From Ulota crispa (taxonomy: Eukaryota; Streptophyta; Bryopsida; Orthotrichales; Orthotrichaceae): a DNA stretch of 64,000 bases. Where the stretch lies: positions 7,938,501-8,002,500 of the forward strand of contig OY987244.1 in assembly GCA_963920765.1 (NCBI GenBank). The letters run 5' to 3'. The translations under genes and the position numbers were made by a program. Position 1 is the stretch's first letter. Every line of letters begins with the position of its first letter. Positions 36,101 to 48,955 of this stretch are shown piece after piece. The notes below the pieces were generated by a model that saw only the letters and a list, made by a program, of their open reading frames with translations, had not been told where the DNA came from and made no database searches.

Positions 36101-39100
36101 TCCAGTGTGCATTGTGTTCAGGATCTCCCCATCAGCATCCAGCATCACAAAAGTCGTCCCAGTACTAGGTGGACCCCAACAGCAAGCCAACACACGAAGT
36201 GTCGGGCCATCTTCGTTTCTGTCACATAACTTGCATAAGCAGTAATCAGAAAACAATAAATTTGAAGTGACCAGACTTATCTCGTGACATTAACCACTTG
36301 GCCGAGCATCATCACGAGCAGGGTGAAAAAAGAATCCGAACCGTTAATGGTTCAGAATGTGCCCCTTAATTATGGCTCAAAAGGAAGACTCTGTCTGAGA
36401 AGAAACAGCAAGCACAACTTGAATGGAGTGAAGATGAGAAAGCAAATTTCACTTTAAGAAACAACACCAATGAAATAGAAAAACAGCTTCCATTCAAAAA
36501 ATAAATATCAAGCACACTCATGAAACACACTAGTAAGTTGCTTCCTAAATGAAGAGGGTTAGAATCGCACAAAGTATTACAAGCAGATTTACACACCTGC
36601 ACTGCGTATTATCATCACTTGCTGGATTGTATGGAGCAACAGAGACTTTGTTCCACAGCTGCAAAGCACACTTAGCAACCAGCAGTTGCTTAGCCCTGGT
36701 AACCAAGCTCATACGAGTCTCCTTCTCCATTATTGGGAGCAAGAGCGTTACTACTGCTTCCCGCAAGATCTGCTTTCGTTGCTCGTTCCAAGATTGTGAT
36801 GTAAGACTTACTCCATCACTTAAGAAAAACTGCTCACATTCAAAAAGGATGCTGTCGATAGACTCTTTAGGCAGTCCAACTGTGACATCAATAAGCTTCT
36901 CTTCTTCGGCTTTTTGGATGAGAAGCCACTGCTCATCGTCAAATGCACTAATTGGTTTGTCATGTATCCACTTTACACTTTCGAACTGGTGAAAAGCATC
37001 GATAGCATCGATTCCCACTGGAGTCGCCTTTGTGGTAATCACTGCGTTCTTTGAATAGAAAGTTCGAACATACTGCCTCACTGATGGTTCTGAGCTGATC
37101 TCCGTAGCCAACTGCTCAATACAGCCCAAAGCGGTTAAAAACAGGAGAGCTACTAAAAGTAAACACCAAATATGCCTGCATATAAAGCAAAGAATCAAGA
37201 TTGGACACACAGTTAACACAATACGATTCAATAAGAAATCTCTTAAATTTGACTAGAGGTATCAGAGTACACCACTGATTACTCCTCAACAAGACCTACG
37301 TCAGAAGACATTGACTAGAACCTAGAAACAAAACTTCACGTTGAACAGACTTATGCACATACCATATGTCTAGCACCTCGTATCAAAGATGAAGTATCCT
37401 TAAATTCAGCTCTTGACCTGCTTGATGAGGAAAATTTGGCAGCGAGATCATCTGGTAAAAAGGCCTCGTCCAATATATCATGCTTCTGCAAACATGAAAA
37501 TCATCATCCAGCTCACGATGTAAATCGTAAATTTCTGACCAGTGGCAATCTTCTTATCTTTCTCTGCATCTAGAACCATCCTCATTGTGTTTCGGCTCAA
37601 ACTATACTTATATCCTTATCAGTTGACAAACTACTGGCAGTAAACAGTCAAATGGATGACTACTGTATGGCTATTGGTGATAACGTGCGCAGGATTAGAT
37701 CCATTTTCCAATTATACATGGTTGTATGTCTACATGAGCTCGCTCATACCTTGTAGTATACTACAGATAAAACCAGCACCATTGGACAAAGAACACAGAT
37801 GGCCAGAAAATGTGAAGCAGACTATACTAGGAAAGCGATGATGGTCATGCCGACTACATGCATTGCATGTATGCACTGTGCAATGTCAGAGCTTTGTACA
37901 GTAGAAGCAAATCCACAATGATTACCTTGTACCCAGATTTCACATTCTCCCCAAAAGCCCCAGAGGCCAATCCAAAATACTTGGTGATACTTCCCAGGCC
38001 TGCTTGATGACCAACGCTGTAGAGTGACCGAATCCTTGGACGCTTAAATCTGGAATCCACAACTACTGATTCATCTCTGGGAAAAATGAGGTTGAATTGG
38101 GCGTCAAAATCATCTAGTACTTCTTCTGACTCTGCTTCTTCTATGAACCGAAAAATGTTCCTAACCGGTCCATCCGTGTCAGATGTGCTACTAAAATCCA
38201 CTCCAACCCGTTCCTTCAAACTAGCTCGAAGTTCAGATTTTTGGCGTTGAAGGAGCAGCCACTTCTTGTTCCATTCTTGAACTGCCCACAGTGCCTGCAG
38301 CAATGTTAAGGTAAGAAGAGGAAGATGAAGAAGCAATTTGAACAGAGACTATTATTAATCGTCCCTAGCATGATTGCTAACAACTGTACAACCCCCCGCA
38401 CAGTATCAACCCTATGTAAGTTCATTCAAAGGCATGGCGGTGAGTCATCCAGCATTAATTACAGAGCCACGCTTCAATGGAGCAGCCAGCCTGCCCTAAC
38501 CATGCATAAAGAGTGTGTTTACCATTTTCTAAACCTTCAGAGCATACGTTGTTCATTATGAACCTGAATACCGATAATGACTCCAGAGACACCTGCCAGA
38601 TGTTGTGGAGATTTGCAAGCATAACAAAGACGAACCTTGTACTGACGGATCGCTGGTTCGTCTTCCCTCGAAAACGCGTCTGTGCACTCCTCTTTCCATA
38701 GATCTAAACATTCCTCACGACGATATAATCCAATAAAGGGAACCTGTTCAACATGAAGTCCTGACAAGTATGTCAAGACATCAGACAGCCAAATCTACAC
38801 TTCAATGTACCAGGTTTCAACCCCTTAGGAGACACTGGTAAAAATATTGATATTAATTGATCTCCCAGCATAAGCCCAATTTCATAGGGATCAAGACAGA
38901 TGCTTTTGGTCATAAGACAAAGCACGTACCTCCAACTTTTCATTGTGAACAAGGTGCAGAATATTGACAATCTGGCTCACAACTTCAGGCTTCTCTATAT
39001 TTCGAAGATGCTGAAACTCCGGACGAGTTGGTATACAGAGATCGCCAAAGGCTCTGTCAAATATCCATTCCGCTGTTTTTCTTAATTCGAAATCTGATGA

Positions 39101-41360
39101 AGGCAAAGCCTCCGCAGCCTCCTCCAATATCTGTTGTCACAAATGTAATGGTTCGCTAAGATTTCAGAATAGCCAGTTTGAATGCTCTCAGTATACATAG
39201 ATGATCCGATAGCCCAGTTTCGTCCTTACAGTCTCTCATAAAAGCGAGATAAACTGCAGTAGCGGGCAAGCTTATCAAGCACCAAATGGGGAGACGGAGA
39301 CGGGAATTAGATACATACTTGCAGTCTTTCCGGAACATCGGTTTGTCGAAGCAGGTCATCCCTTGCCGTGAAATAATTCACCGCGGGCAAGCTTGATTCA
39401 AATTGTTTGTCCAAAAGACTTTGAGACAAGGATACTCGATCGTCACCATCGTTGTCGTCACTATCCGCAGTCATCTCATTCAGATTAGCCAATGTTTCTC
39501 TTTCGACCCTTCTTCTTTCTCCCAGAGATGACCCGGAACCTTTGTTTCGCTTCTGAGCTCCTCGCCTACCGCCCTTCTTCCGCGATCTGTTTTTTGTTCG
39601 TCCAGATGAAAGACTAAGGAATGAGTGGTCGTGCTTTATGAAAACGCAAAGCTGATAAAAACTAATTCTCGATACAGAGGATAGACGAAGGTACTGAGAG
39701 AGCAACCCTCAAATGAACGAGAGTCGACAGAACCTGCCCTACTGAAATATGTAATGATTTCGTGGTGTCCACATGTTAAACGTTGACAGCAACAAAAGAT
39801 AAAACGTTGGAACCCATTCAGGATAGGATAGTCACATTGCAGATTTCTTTCAAATCGGTGTCTCATTTTAGTATAAAACCCAGGAGAAAAAGGGGATAAT
39901 TAAATGCGTGAAATAAAACTTCCAAGTAATAAAGCTAGATGCAATGCAGAAGTAGTTTGGGTATCATTGTTTGTAAATATTTGTGGTTAGGGTGAAATAT
40001 TGGTAATGTTTTCTTTTCTCATCTAAGATTAGCAGAGTTAGTTCAAATTCTTCAGTTACGATAGATGATATCCAGCTGTGTCATAAGACAAATTAGGCGG
40101 TGGTCCTTAAACATGTTAAGATCAAGACCAGGGATCAGAGGCACAGGACAGACAACAAACGCCTTACTTGGAAATTAATTTATACTCGTCAAGTTCCTCA
40201 TCGTCAAGTTCCTCATCATCCTCGATCTCCATCTCCTCATCCTCCGACTCTTCCTCTTCCTGATAGCCTCTCTTCTCGAGCAATGCTCCTGTTATTCATT
40301 ACAAAAAAAACCCTAAATATCCTAATCATGTCTCTAGATTCAAAACAAGGAAAGTACCCGATTCGCACTGGGGACTTCCACTCGACCGATACTTTAACAT
40401 GAACGAATACTCTCAGTCTAAACCATAATTCAATGAAAAAATGCTCCCTGTTCAGAAGAATGACAAGAAGGAGAGGGACGACTTCTGTTACCTGAATCTT
40501 TTCTTCCAGGAAAGTGATCAGCTTTCTTAAGCCGCTTGAATTTACCTCCCTGCCCATTTGAGAAACACGTACAAGATCAATGAAGAAACAGTTTTTCTGT
40601 AAAAAATTTAACTTCGAGAAAGCTCAAAGTAACCGGTGGGATCGTGATCTGGATCCATGCACATGATTAAACATAAGATGAGCTTAGATAACTAGCAGTT
40701 GTAATCCACACTCCACCCTGACGACAAACATGGAGGGCGCCGATCTCACAAGGTTTGCAGGACGATGAAATCCAGTCACATTCGCTTCTTCGAGTAAGTC
40801 GTAATCTTCTTCGTCAAGCTCAAAGCGCTCTTTGATTCTGCCAAACACATTTCATACCCAGTAAATTACAACATAACAAATAACAATCCATAAAGCTCAT
40901 TCATTGATCGTCCTGAGTAAGTACGAGAGAGAACCGTTCGGTACTTTCAAAGGTTAAAATGCAACCTTTTGTGTCGATTCGTCCTTGTGACCCTGATGCC
41001 CTCCCCACTACTATAACCAGCCTCTTCTTCTTCTTCCTCTCCTTCTTCGTCTTCTTCATCTTCTTCTGTCTCATCAACTAAATTCTCAGCGCTCTCATAA
41101 TCCTCTGCACCATAATAATCAGATAAGAAACTCTCGACAGATCAAAGGCAGCAAACAAAAAACTGATCTACTGTCAAAGATGTCAAAGAAGAGTTCACAA
41201 AAGCCCAGAAGAAAACCACCAAATTACCTTCTTCATCGTCGTTTCTCACAATACTCTTTCCTTTGTCGAGAACAACCTTCTTTCCTTTAACAGGGGCCTT
41301 TACCCCCTCGTCCGAGTCGTAATTCTTCATTATCGCTTTCCCTTTCCTCGAAGGAGCCAT
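29872..41360 (-). CDS. SPT6L: SPT6-like transcription elongation factor with WG/GW-rich tail (20 exons)
   Basis: Exons on the minus strand, in order: 41360-41228, 41104-40966, 40837-40750, 40549-40492, 40288-40168, 39613-39319, 39130-38930, 38794-38636, 38294-37926, 37485-37363, 37111-36597, 36218-35945, 35775-35634, 35432-35251, 34787-34500, 34319-33799, 33602-33407, 33233-33024, 32698-30535, 30128-29872. All junctions are GT-AG and in phase, giving 2144 residues. SPT6 is a histone chaperone that travels with RNA polymerase II. Seen in order: acidic N-terminus (residues 1-180); the helical core, including VPFIGLYRREECLDLW near 370 and GARHM with ATEISSEPSVRQYVR near 560; a YqgF-like domain (about 740-900, VLACCWGPPSTGTTFVMLD); helix-hairpin-helix (about 935-1030, QFVSGLGPRKAEVIR, DNTRIHPESYQ); an S1 domain (about 1120-1200); tandem SH2 (about 1268-1448, DFIIRPSCKGPAHLSIT, HEYISLEPSGFRFRKK). 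An Arg-Gly tract and about 600 WG/GW-rich residues follow. Arabidopsis SPT6L is about 1650 residues, so the excess is mostly tail. Least certain: the start (an in-frame ATG exists at 41492), the junction between exons 5 and 6 (alternative acceptor near 39590), and the start of exon 11. Confidence 0.93.
30535..32400 (-). repeat. SPT6L: WG/GW (AGO-hook-like) repeat-coding region of SPT6
   Basis: About 40 tryptophans lie in Gly/Asp/Asn/Ser-rich context (GGWDSWNDPADG, SSWGNNRG, DKRRWNESAGG, GGWDAV). A 72-bp (24-residue) near-perfect tandem unit, GGWDxWNDPADGQxGAATKA, starts its repeats at about 31762 and 31834, with a diverged third unit near 31690-31760. A second repeat type, SDKRxWNExA, covers about 31210-31350. 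Arg-Gly repeats lie at 32240-32345. WG/GW arrays of this kind bind Argonaute proteins in other plant and yeast SPT5/SPT6-type factors. Confidence 0.88.
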
Positions 41361-42500
41361 TGCGAGTGACTTGGCACCAGTATCAGCGTCTGTAGATTCA
41401 AACACATGAAATTTCTCTACAAAGTCGATCAAGTAATTCAACAAGAATTGCAAGGATAGCATCAAATTCCTGAGAATAAGCTCTCCTGGCACATTTCTAG
41501 GACCAAACGCAAGATACCGTAGGATGCCAACACGTTAAAGAATGCACATTACTACAACCACGACACTTTGCGAACTAGCAAGAAAAAGAAGAAAACGCCG
41601 ACAATTACTAAAAACCTTGAGAAGCACAAAGTCGCTCAAACTCTCAACTCACAACACCGCCACTCACACTCAACACGGATGCCATCGCGTTAAGAATGCA
41701 CATTATAACAACAACACATTGCAAATCAAGAGGAGTATAAAATAAAAATGCATGAAAACTAAAAACCTTGACAAGCACAAGAATCACTCCAAATTCACTC
41801 TCAGCACTGCCAGTCACGCTCATTTAGCAAATCACTCTGGCCATGACATGAAAACCTACCAGCGGACTTGTAAGAAGTGGCGCCCTAATCATCCAATTGC
41901 CACACGCAGCTCACAAACACTCCGTCACATGACCTAAAGAATGATCAGTTCCAGGTCCATCAGAAACAAGAACGACAACATAACGCTTGCTGTACTGTCC
42001 AAAAAGTGAGAGCTTGAAGCGACAATCGGCACAACAACATCTTCTTCTTCGCTGCAACAAATTTGTTTGGCAAACAAGAAAATTCGGGAAATGCAAGATG
42101 GAGAAGCGATGAAAGTGCACCAAAAGAACGCCAATTTCGACAGGCGAGAGTGCAGGAGACGTAGCGAGGAGGGAGATGGCGAAGACAGCACTGCAATTAA
42201 GGCACGATCACGACATGATTGACAGAACATTTCCCATGCGACGCAACAGAACTACAGAAGAAGAAGCCGCAGAGGCAATGGCTATGGATGGTGGATCCAT
42301 CGAGGCTCCATCAAGACTGACTTGACGGCCTGAGCTCCGTGACATGTGTTCTCGTTCCCTTCTCTTGCTCGGGAACGTGCATTCGAATGTGAGCACCACT
42401 GACTTCAGCCACTTCACAGTCTGATGGAAAGTTTTGGATCAATCTGCACATTGATCGCCAGAGCCATGACCGGACTTAACTTAATTCAGGCCATTAATTT
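41361..42500 (-). promoter_or_regulatory. SPT6 upstream region with 155-bp tandem duplication
   Basis: Two imperfect direct copies lie at about 41523-41677 and 41678-41830. Each begins GATGCCA(A/T)C(A/G)CGTTAA then AATGCACATTA, and each contains AAAAACCTTGA(G/C)AAGCACAA. Reading frames at 41911-42417 on the minus strand have no recognised domain and are probably leader or promoter sequence. Confidence 0.55.
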
Positions 42501-43371
42501 TGGGTAAGTATTGCATGCTCCTTTGGTACTTTGGCGATTTTGAGACATGATGATTTGTAACAAACTTCCACTGGTTTTTTGCAACAAAATTAGTAAAGAA
42601 TGTCGCAATGTGAATTAGTGAATAAGAGAGATTGATTGAAGATAGATATCTTCGTATGGTGGATTTGTGCGTTGAAGGTAAATGATTTTGCCTTGATGAT
42701 AAGTGTATTGGAAGTACACTTGAGTCGGTTCTTAAATGAAAACAAGGTGTTGGAACTTAGAATTAAGTTATTTCATATAGAAAATTAAGATTGAATAAGA
42801 TATGAAGTTGTATCTAAATTATCTTCAAGTATGACAAAGATTTTTGCTTTAGTGGATGGGTTTTAAATGGAATTAAGAATTAAAGGTTGAATTTAGAAAA
42901 AGAAATCTTTGTTGGTTTGAAGAATTGGCACTCTTTGCTGTGATAATTTTGACAATATATAAGATGGAGCTTGGAGGGTGAGGAAGTTTTTTCTTTTGGA
43001 GAATTGACTTCTCTTTATGGTTGGGAAGTTGAACTCTATGTGATTTTTATAGTTTATTAAGTGTATTTTGGTGTTTGTTTATGTCCCCTCTCATGTGAAG
43101 TTACAAATTGCAAGAGGTTTGTAACAAGAATTTTAGCACTTATCATTATATATTTTAAAGCATCAAAAATCGTATGAGTTTGAGATGTGTACAACTTTAA
43201 TTAGAAATCATCAAACATCAATTATTTTCTAGTTTCTTTTTACACAAATAGAAGATAATTCATAGCAAAAAGTAAAAGGCAGGCCTCCAATAAAAAAAAA
43301 ACTTGTAGGAAAAACACCTGATAACTACAAGCAAACTCACTATAGTCAATAAGGAATCTAGAACTCAACTA
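42501..43371. other. unassigned AT-rich sequence
   Basis: Nothing is recognised between the SPT6 upstream region and the first TTAA element. Confidence 0.35.
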
Positions 43372-43375
43372 TTAA

Positions 43376-44128
43376 CCCTTGAATGCCCCAAAGGACCAAA
43401 AGTGTCCTTGCATGATTTCAAAGGTTTGTTTAAGGTACTAGATCTAATTTTTTGGTCTTGCTATAAACTACAATGATGGAAGCATTTAATTTGCCCTTGC
43501 CAATGGAGTAATGGCCAAGAAAGCCAAATGTTGTACAAGTGCTGCAAGAGATTTGATTGGGTGACACACAGTCTGGGGCGTGTTGGCAAGCAATGTTTTA
43601 CAAGCTCCAAAATGTCAATATTATTTGCAAACTTCCTTGTGTGTGCTTTGTGGTAGTGGGAAATATGCTGGCAAGGGTTCAAGCGTGTTCTATACCCTTA
43701 TTATGGCAACCCTCATTGACTGTGCCAGTCATCGTTTTCCGTGCAATAACAATTTGAAGCCCTAAAACTTGACATAAAAAGAAGTGCAATCTTCAATAAT
43801 TTACAAGTGTGTGCATTCACATATAATCTTGCTACTCACAAAATTTGAGATGAATAAAGGGCTTATAGAATTTTGTAAAAATCATCAAATAGCAATTACC
43901 TACCAAAACATGTCATTTTGCTACACATATTGTTTGATCAAATGTAATAATCTCCCATCTTCCACAATCAATTGTTCCCAAAATTTGCAAGCCATCTTCT
44001 AAGTAGGTGTTCTGCTATTTTCAAAGGTCACTTTTTGTGGATCATCCAATTGGCTTCGATTCAATGCACCAAAGTTGTAGGTCTCTTAAAACTCTGATTT
44101 TGATGAAAATGGCCTAGGAGCTTAGGGG
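43376..44128. mobile_element. TTAA-flanked element, 750-bp subfamily, copy 1
   Basis: TTAA (43372-43375) then CCCTTGAATGCCCC, and GGCCTAGGAGCTTAGGGG then TTAA (44129-44132). It is clearly homologous to 47408-48181 across the interior (AATGGAGTAATGG, AGAGATTTGATTGGGTG, TGTGGTAGTGGGAAA, AAGTGCAATCTTCAATAATT). The interior has Cys codons in one frame, but stops and frameshifts break any protein. Confidence 0.7.
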
Positions 44129-44132
44129 TTAA

Positions 44133-45943
44133 CTAGTCAAACAAAGAAGAAGCAAAGAGGACATAGTAATGTCAACTTGAAACAGTCAAACTAAATTGAA
44201 GAACCTAAAAATATAGCCATTTTTATGTCCAAAACAAACCAGCCAACATGCCTATCCTCAATCATATTAGGAAAAAATCCATTCTTACACCAAGTCTTAA
44301 TGAAACTTTGTTCAGCTTTGACAAGCAAAGCAAGCATCCATTCCCTTACTTTGATAATTCTATTCCATTCACTAGAAGAAAATATTGTCCTAAACAATTG
44401 GTTCATAACAATTGCAAATGTCTTAAACAATTGTGCAATGACTCAATTACAATCGTTGAGGACATTTGCAGTTGTTGTGAATCACTTATTTAGGAGAGAT
44501 TTTCTTCTAGTGATTTGATCCTTCTATAATCTAGCAATTTGGATCAAATATTTTGAAAAACTTCAATTTGAATCCAATGCGCCTCATTATTTGCAACACC
44601 ATAGCTCTCAAGCCAAAAAGCTCAAAAAGCAACACTTTGAATTGCCATACACATGTCTTGAGTTTGTTAAACGTATATAAAAGTTTTGCAAAGAAAATCC
44701 CTTCTTATGAGCTAGCAGGGGCCATAATTCTTCGGTAGTAATCAAAATAGTCATAATATGAATGCTCCATTGCCATATTTATTGTGTAGAAATGCATTTC
44801 CAAAAACAATGAAGAATTGACTACTCACACCATTTAGGGCAATTAAGGTAGCCGTAGCACACATCAATGTTAGGATTCACTTGTTGTTTCATCATAATGA
44901 CCCACATAGTTTGGCATTAGGTGAGCCAAAGAAGGATAGCCTCCTTAAAAATACATCTCTTTGTCCAAATGGATTCCCATCTCAAGCATAAGTCACCTTG
45001 AAGGATCTCTTGTCATTTATATGTTATTGGATTGGAGATAATGTGTGTCTTATGTAATAGTAACCTCTCACTTTTTTTTGAATAATCAATAAAAAAGATA
45101 AAGCCATCTTTGCTTCACCATGCAAACATAATGGGATATCTCGTATTAAGCTTTTGACCATAGTACGATTGCATGATATTTCTTGTAGAGCTCCTTTCTT
45201 AAAGTTGACATTTTGAATTTTTTCAACATGCCATGTAGATTGTGAAGCTTGGTGATGTGATTATTGGTAAGCAAGGAAATGTGCGTCGTTTGCCTTTACA
45301 TTAGAAGGACCAAAAACAAATCAATGTTTAGAAGCATCACTAAAAGAGTGTTTTTGGTCAATATTATGTTACATAAAACAATCGTCTTAGAAATGTGGCT
45401 CTTATTGAATTATCAAATTTATTATTAGAATTGTTTATAATTTTTGAAATAGGAGGTAGTTTTTCATTCATCATTAAAATAAAAAACATTAGAAACATAG
45501 AATTTATTGAGGAATTTATAACATACCTTACGAGCCAAGAAAAATTCCAATGAAGAAGAAAGTGTTCCAAGAAGAAAGTGTTCCAAATGTGTCTTACAAG
45601 GTATACTCTTCAACAAATTGAAATTGAATAAAGAATATGAATTTGAAAAGAAAAAGAAACTTCTCCAACACTTATTATGCTTAAAAAGAAAACTACAACA
45701 TCAAATTCTGTTGCCAAAGTCAATATTTCTTACAATGTAGAAATGGAAAAACATCCAAATTTTAGAAAAACCATGGTAATATTCATCAGATATCACATTT
45801 TTATAACAAAACAGCCACTCTAAACCTTTATTGCTAGACGCAATATCCATCCCTTACAAAAAAACAAGAGTAATTACAATTGGTACACCAATATCCATCA
45901 CAAAATTAAAAACTTCAAAAAAATCTTTGTTATGCCTCAATTA
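44133..45943. other. gene-free stretch
   Basis: Short frames of both strands near 44191-44518 are antisense to each other and unrecognised. A foldback-like pair, AAAATGGCTATATTTTTAGG-type ends, was not confirmed. Nothing else is seen. Confidence 0.3.
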
Positions 45944-45947
45944 TTAA

Positions 45948-46877
45948 CCCCTAAAGGCCCAGGCCATTTTTCTTGTGAAAAACAATGAAAACTGCCACTT
46001 TTGGGGGAATGAGAAGAATGGTATTTTTTTTTTTTTGAAATCTAACTGTAGGTTCTTGCTCTAGACAGCATGAGGTACTTGGGAAAAAAAAATTGAGCTT
46101 ATTCCAAATGACAAGGAGTGAGATTTTTACAAATGAAGTGAAGAATTTTTTTTTTTTTTTTTTTTCATATTGTCCAAAAATTTCAGATGCCGTTGACCAC
46201 TCCTATATCAAAAAATTTGCTCTATGCAAAGTTGAGGTTTTCTTTTCCCATGTAGAAGACCAAGTTAGGTATGTGTGGGAGAATTTTCAAATCAATTGCA
46301 ACCATACAACACATGGGAAAAATTAATAAGTAAAAAGAAGTAGAGAATGGGTCAAAACACTAATTGTTAAGAATTTAATTATTGAAATGAAAAATGCAAA
46401 TCCCAACGGTTATAATGTTGTAATAAACAATCTACTCTTTTGGTTTAGTTTTTTTTCCAAAATGCTGAAAATTAAGTAAAATAAAGGACTTCAAAGTTTA
46501 TTTTAGAGTAGAGAATCCATAGTTGCCTGCAAACAAAAACTCTTTATAACTTTCATGTCATTCATTGAAATTGAATGATTCAAAGCTTCTCATGTATGAA
46601 AAAATTTAAAAAACTAGTTTCAAAATTTTATTTTGAAAACATATAATTTTTAAAGAAGTTTTTGGGCTGCCTGGATGGGCAGCCCTCCCCAAAATTTCAG
46701 AAAAACATGCATAACTTCTTCAATAAATGTCAAAATGAAGAAATTTTTTGACGAACACGTAGATCTTTGAATTCCCCATCTCCCATAAATGTTTCAGAAA
46801 ATTTCATAAAGTAGTTTATTCATAGGTACATGACCAAAACCCAAACGGTCCCCAAAGGGACAACGGGCCTTTAGGGG
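45948..46877. mobile_element. TTAA-flanked 930-bp element, copy 2
   Basis: TTAA (45944-45947) then CCCCTAAAGGCCC, and GGGCCTTTAGGGG then TTAA (46878-46881): a perfect 13-bp inverted end. Length is 930 bp. It shares AGAGTAGAGAATCCATAGTT and GCATAACTTCTTCAATAAAT with the other copies. A run of about 20 T occurs near 46148. Confidence 0.8.
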
Positions 46878-46881
46878 TTAA

Positions 46882-47403
46882 CACAAAAGTTTTTCTCTAC
46901 CCGTTGTATCAACAACATGAACCGAGACATGAACACAATTGAAGACACTGCCAAAACTACATGTGACTTTTTTATTTGAACTTTTATCCACTCTTTCCCT
47001 ACCTTTCCTTCTCCCTTCTCCTTCTTTGAATTTCAAAATTTGTTTCCTCTCCCTCCCCCTTTATGAATTTCAAGTTTCATGTGACATATAGCCACCCCAT
47101 GTATTACATCTAACACTTTAAAATATATTGAATTTTGAAACTTCCAGTGAGGCATTAAGAAGAAAAAAAGATGTTTCTAGCTTGCTTAAGTGTGGTTATT
47201 AGATATATGCTAATAGTTTTGACAGGTTACATGGCAAATTGGCACTTTCATTTTGTGCTTTCACCTATTTTTCTATTTTACTTAAGTGTGAGTATTAGAG
47301 ATATGCTGATAGTTTTGACATAATATGGCAATACAAAAGTGGATTGTACCGTCATCATTCAACCTATCAACCATAAGTTTGATAATTCATGCGTCTCCAG
47401 GTA
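46882..47403. other. spacer
   Basis: AT-rich, with a small direct repeat (ATTAGATATATGCTAATAGT at 47210 and a similar block at 47292). No gene is seen. Confidence 0.35.
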
Positions 47404-47407
47404 TTAA

Positions 47408-48181
47408 CCCTTGAGTGCCCCACCATCCCATATATAGCCTCCTACAATTTCAATTCTTGTTTTGAGGGATCAAATTTAACTTTTTGGTCTTATTTTACAC
47501 TACAATTATGAAGGCATTCAAGTTGTCCACTCCAATGGAGTAATGGCAAGGAAAGCCAAATGTTGTATAAGTGCTACAAGAGATTTGATTGGGTGCAAAG
47601 ATCATATGGGGAGTCGTGGCACCATACAGGGCGTGCTGGTAAGCAGTGTTTTACAGGTTACAACCGGTCAATGTCCCTTGCAAGCTTCCTTTTGTAAGTT
47701 TTGTGGTAGCGGGAAAGTTGTTGGCAAAGGTTCAAGCATGTTCTAAACCCTTATTATGGCAACTGTCACCAAGTGTGGCTGTCATTGTTTTCCGTGCGAT
47801 AGCGATTTGAAGCCCTAAAACTTGACATAAAAAGAAGTGCAATCTTCAATAATTTACAAGTGTGTGCGTTCACATCTAATCTTGCTACTTACAAAATTGA
47901 GATGAATCCGGGGCTTATAGAATTTTGTAAAAATCATCAAATAGCAACTACCTACCAAAAAACAAGATTTTGTCATCACATGTTGTTTGATCAAATGTTA
48001 TAATCTCCCATCTCTCGCGGTGAATTGTTCCCAAAATTTGCAAACCATTTTCTAAGTAGGTGCTCCACTACTTTAAATGGTCGCTTTTTGTGGATAATCC
48101 GATTGACCAAGATACAATGCATCAAAGTGGTTGGTCTCCTAAAACCCCGATTTTGGTGAAAATGGCTTGGGCACTCAAGGG
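47408..48181. mobile_element. TTAA-flanked element, 750-bp subfamily, copy 2
   Basis: TTAA (47404-47407) then CCCTTGAGTGCCC, and GGGCACTCAAGGG then TTAA (48182-48185): a 13-bp perfect inverted end. The partner is 43376-44128. A 67-codon frame at 47543-47746 is Cys-rich (KCCISATRDLIGC, FCKFCGSGK). piggyBac transposases end in a Cys-rich domain, but this fragment is too short and broken to claim kinship. Confidence 0.8.
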
Positions 48182-48306
48182 TTAAAAAGAAAAAGAGATG
48201 ACAATGGATCACAAACTTCATAAGGTTCTTTTGGCAAATTTACACTTTCTAAAGCAAATTTTGTGATGCATACTTACTTTAATCAACAATTGTTTGAATT
48301 GCTTAA

Positions 48307-48951
48307 CCCCAAAGTGACATTGCATTTCCAGGGCTTCTAGGAATTTTCTCTAATTTGAACTAAAAGCCAGTATTTTGATAAGTTGTATCAATGCTTTTTG
48401 AATTATAACCGTATAAAATCAAACTAGATATGTTAGAGATCACATTAGAAAAGAAAACACAACAATATCTCTTATGGATTGAAAGATTATAATGTTTGAT
48501 CATGAGGGTGTTAAAATTGTGAAAGTGATTTGAAGCCTTTCAATCTTCTTTTCACATGTCAAACTCACAAATTTGGTCACCAAAAAAATATGAGATTAAA
48601 GAACCTAACATATGTAACCCTAATCAATTTATGACTTCTCAAAATCTACTCTACAATTTTTTCAAATGAATTTCTAATGTGATTTTTTCTCAAAGATCTA
48701 GTGTATTTGAGGCTCATTCCCAATAGCCCTCAACACTACATAAAGTCAAGATTGCAATGAACACCCATGCACAAAATCTTGAATAGAAAATCATAATTAC
48801 TCATTTGCAAAATCAAATTGTTGAAGCTAAAACTAAACTTAATAAAGAAATTTCCAAAAATATAAAACACTAAAAATAGTAATTTGGTCAGGTTTAATTT
48901 AACCTCAAAATTTGGTTGAGGACAAAATCTGTCCCCAATGATGCTTTGGGG
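48307..48951. mobile_element. TTAA-flanked element, third subfamily
   Basis: TTAA (48303-48306) then CCCCAAAGTGACATTG, and CCAATGATGCTTTGGGG then TTAA (48952-48955). The interior is unlike the other TTAA elements, so only the end logic is shared. It is 645 bp long with no protein. It begins 120 bp after the preceding TTAA element. Confidence 0.6.
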
Positions 48952-48955
48952 TTAA

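Noticed and set aside
41911-42417. Several minus-strand frames upstream of SPT6 as a separate gene
   Set aside because: No domain or family is recognisable, the frames overlap, and the position suits SPT6 leader or promoter sequence.
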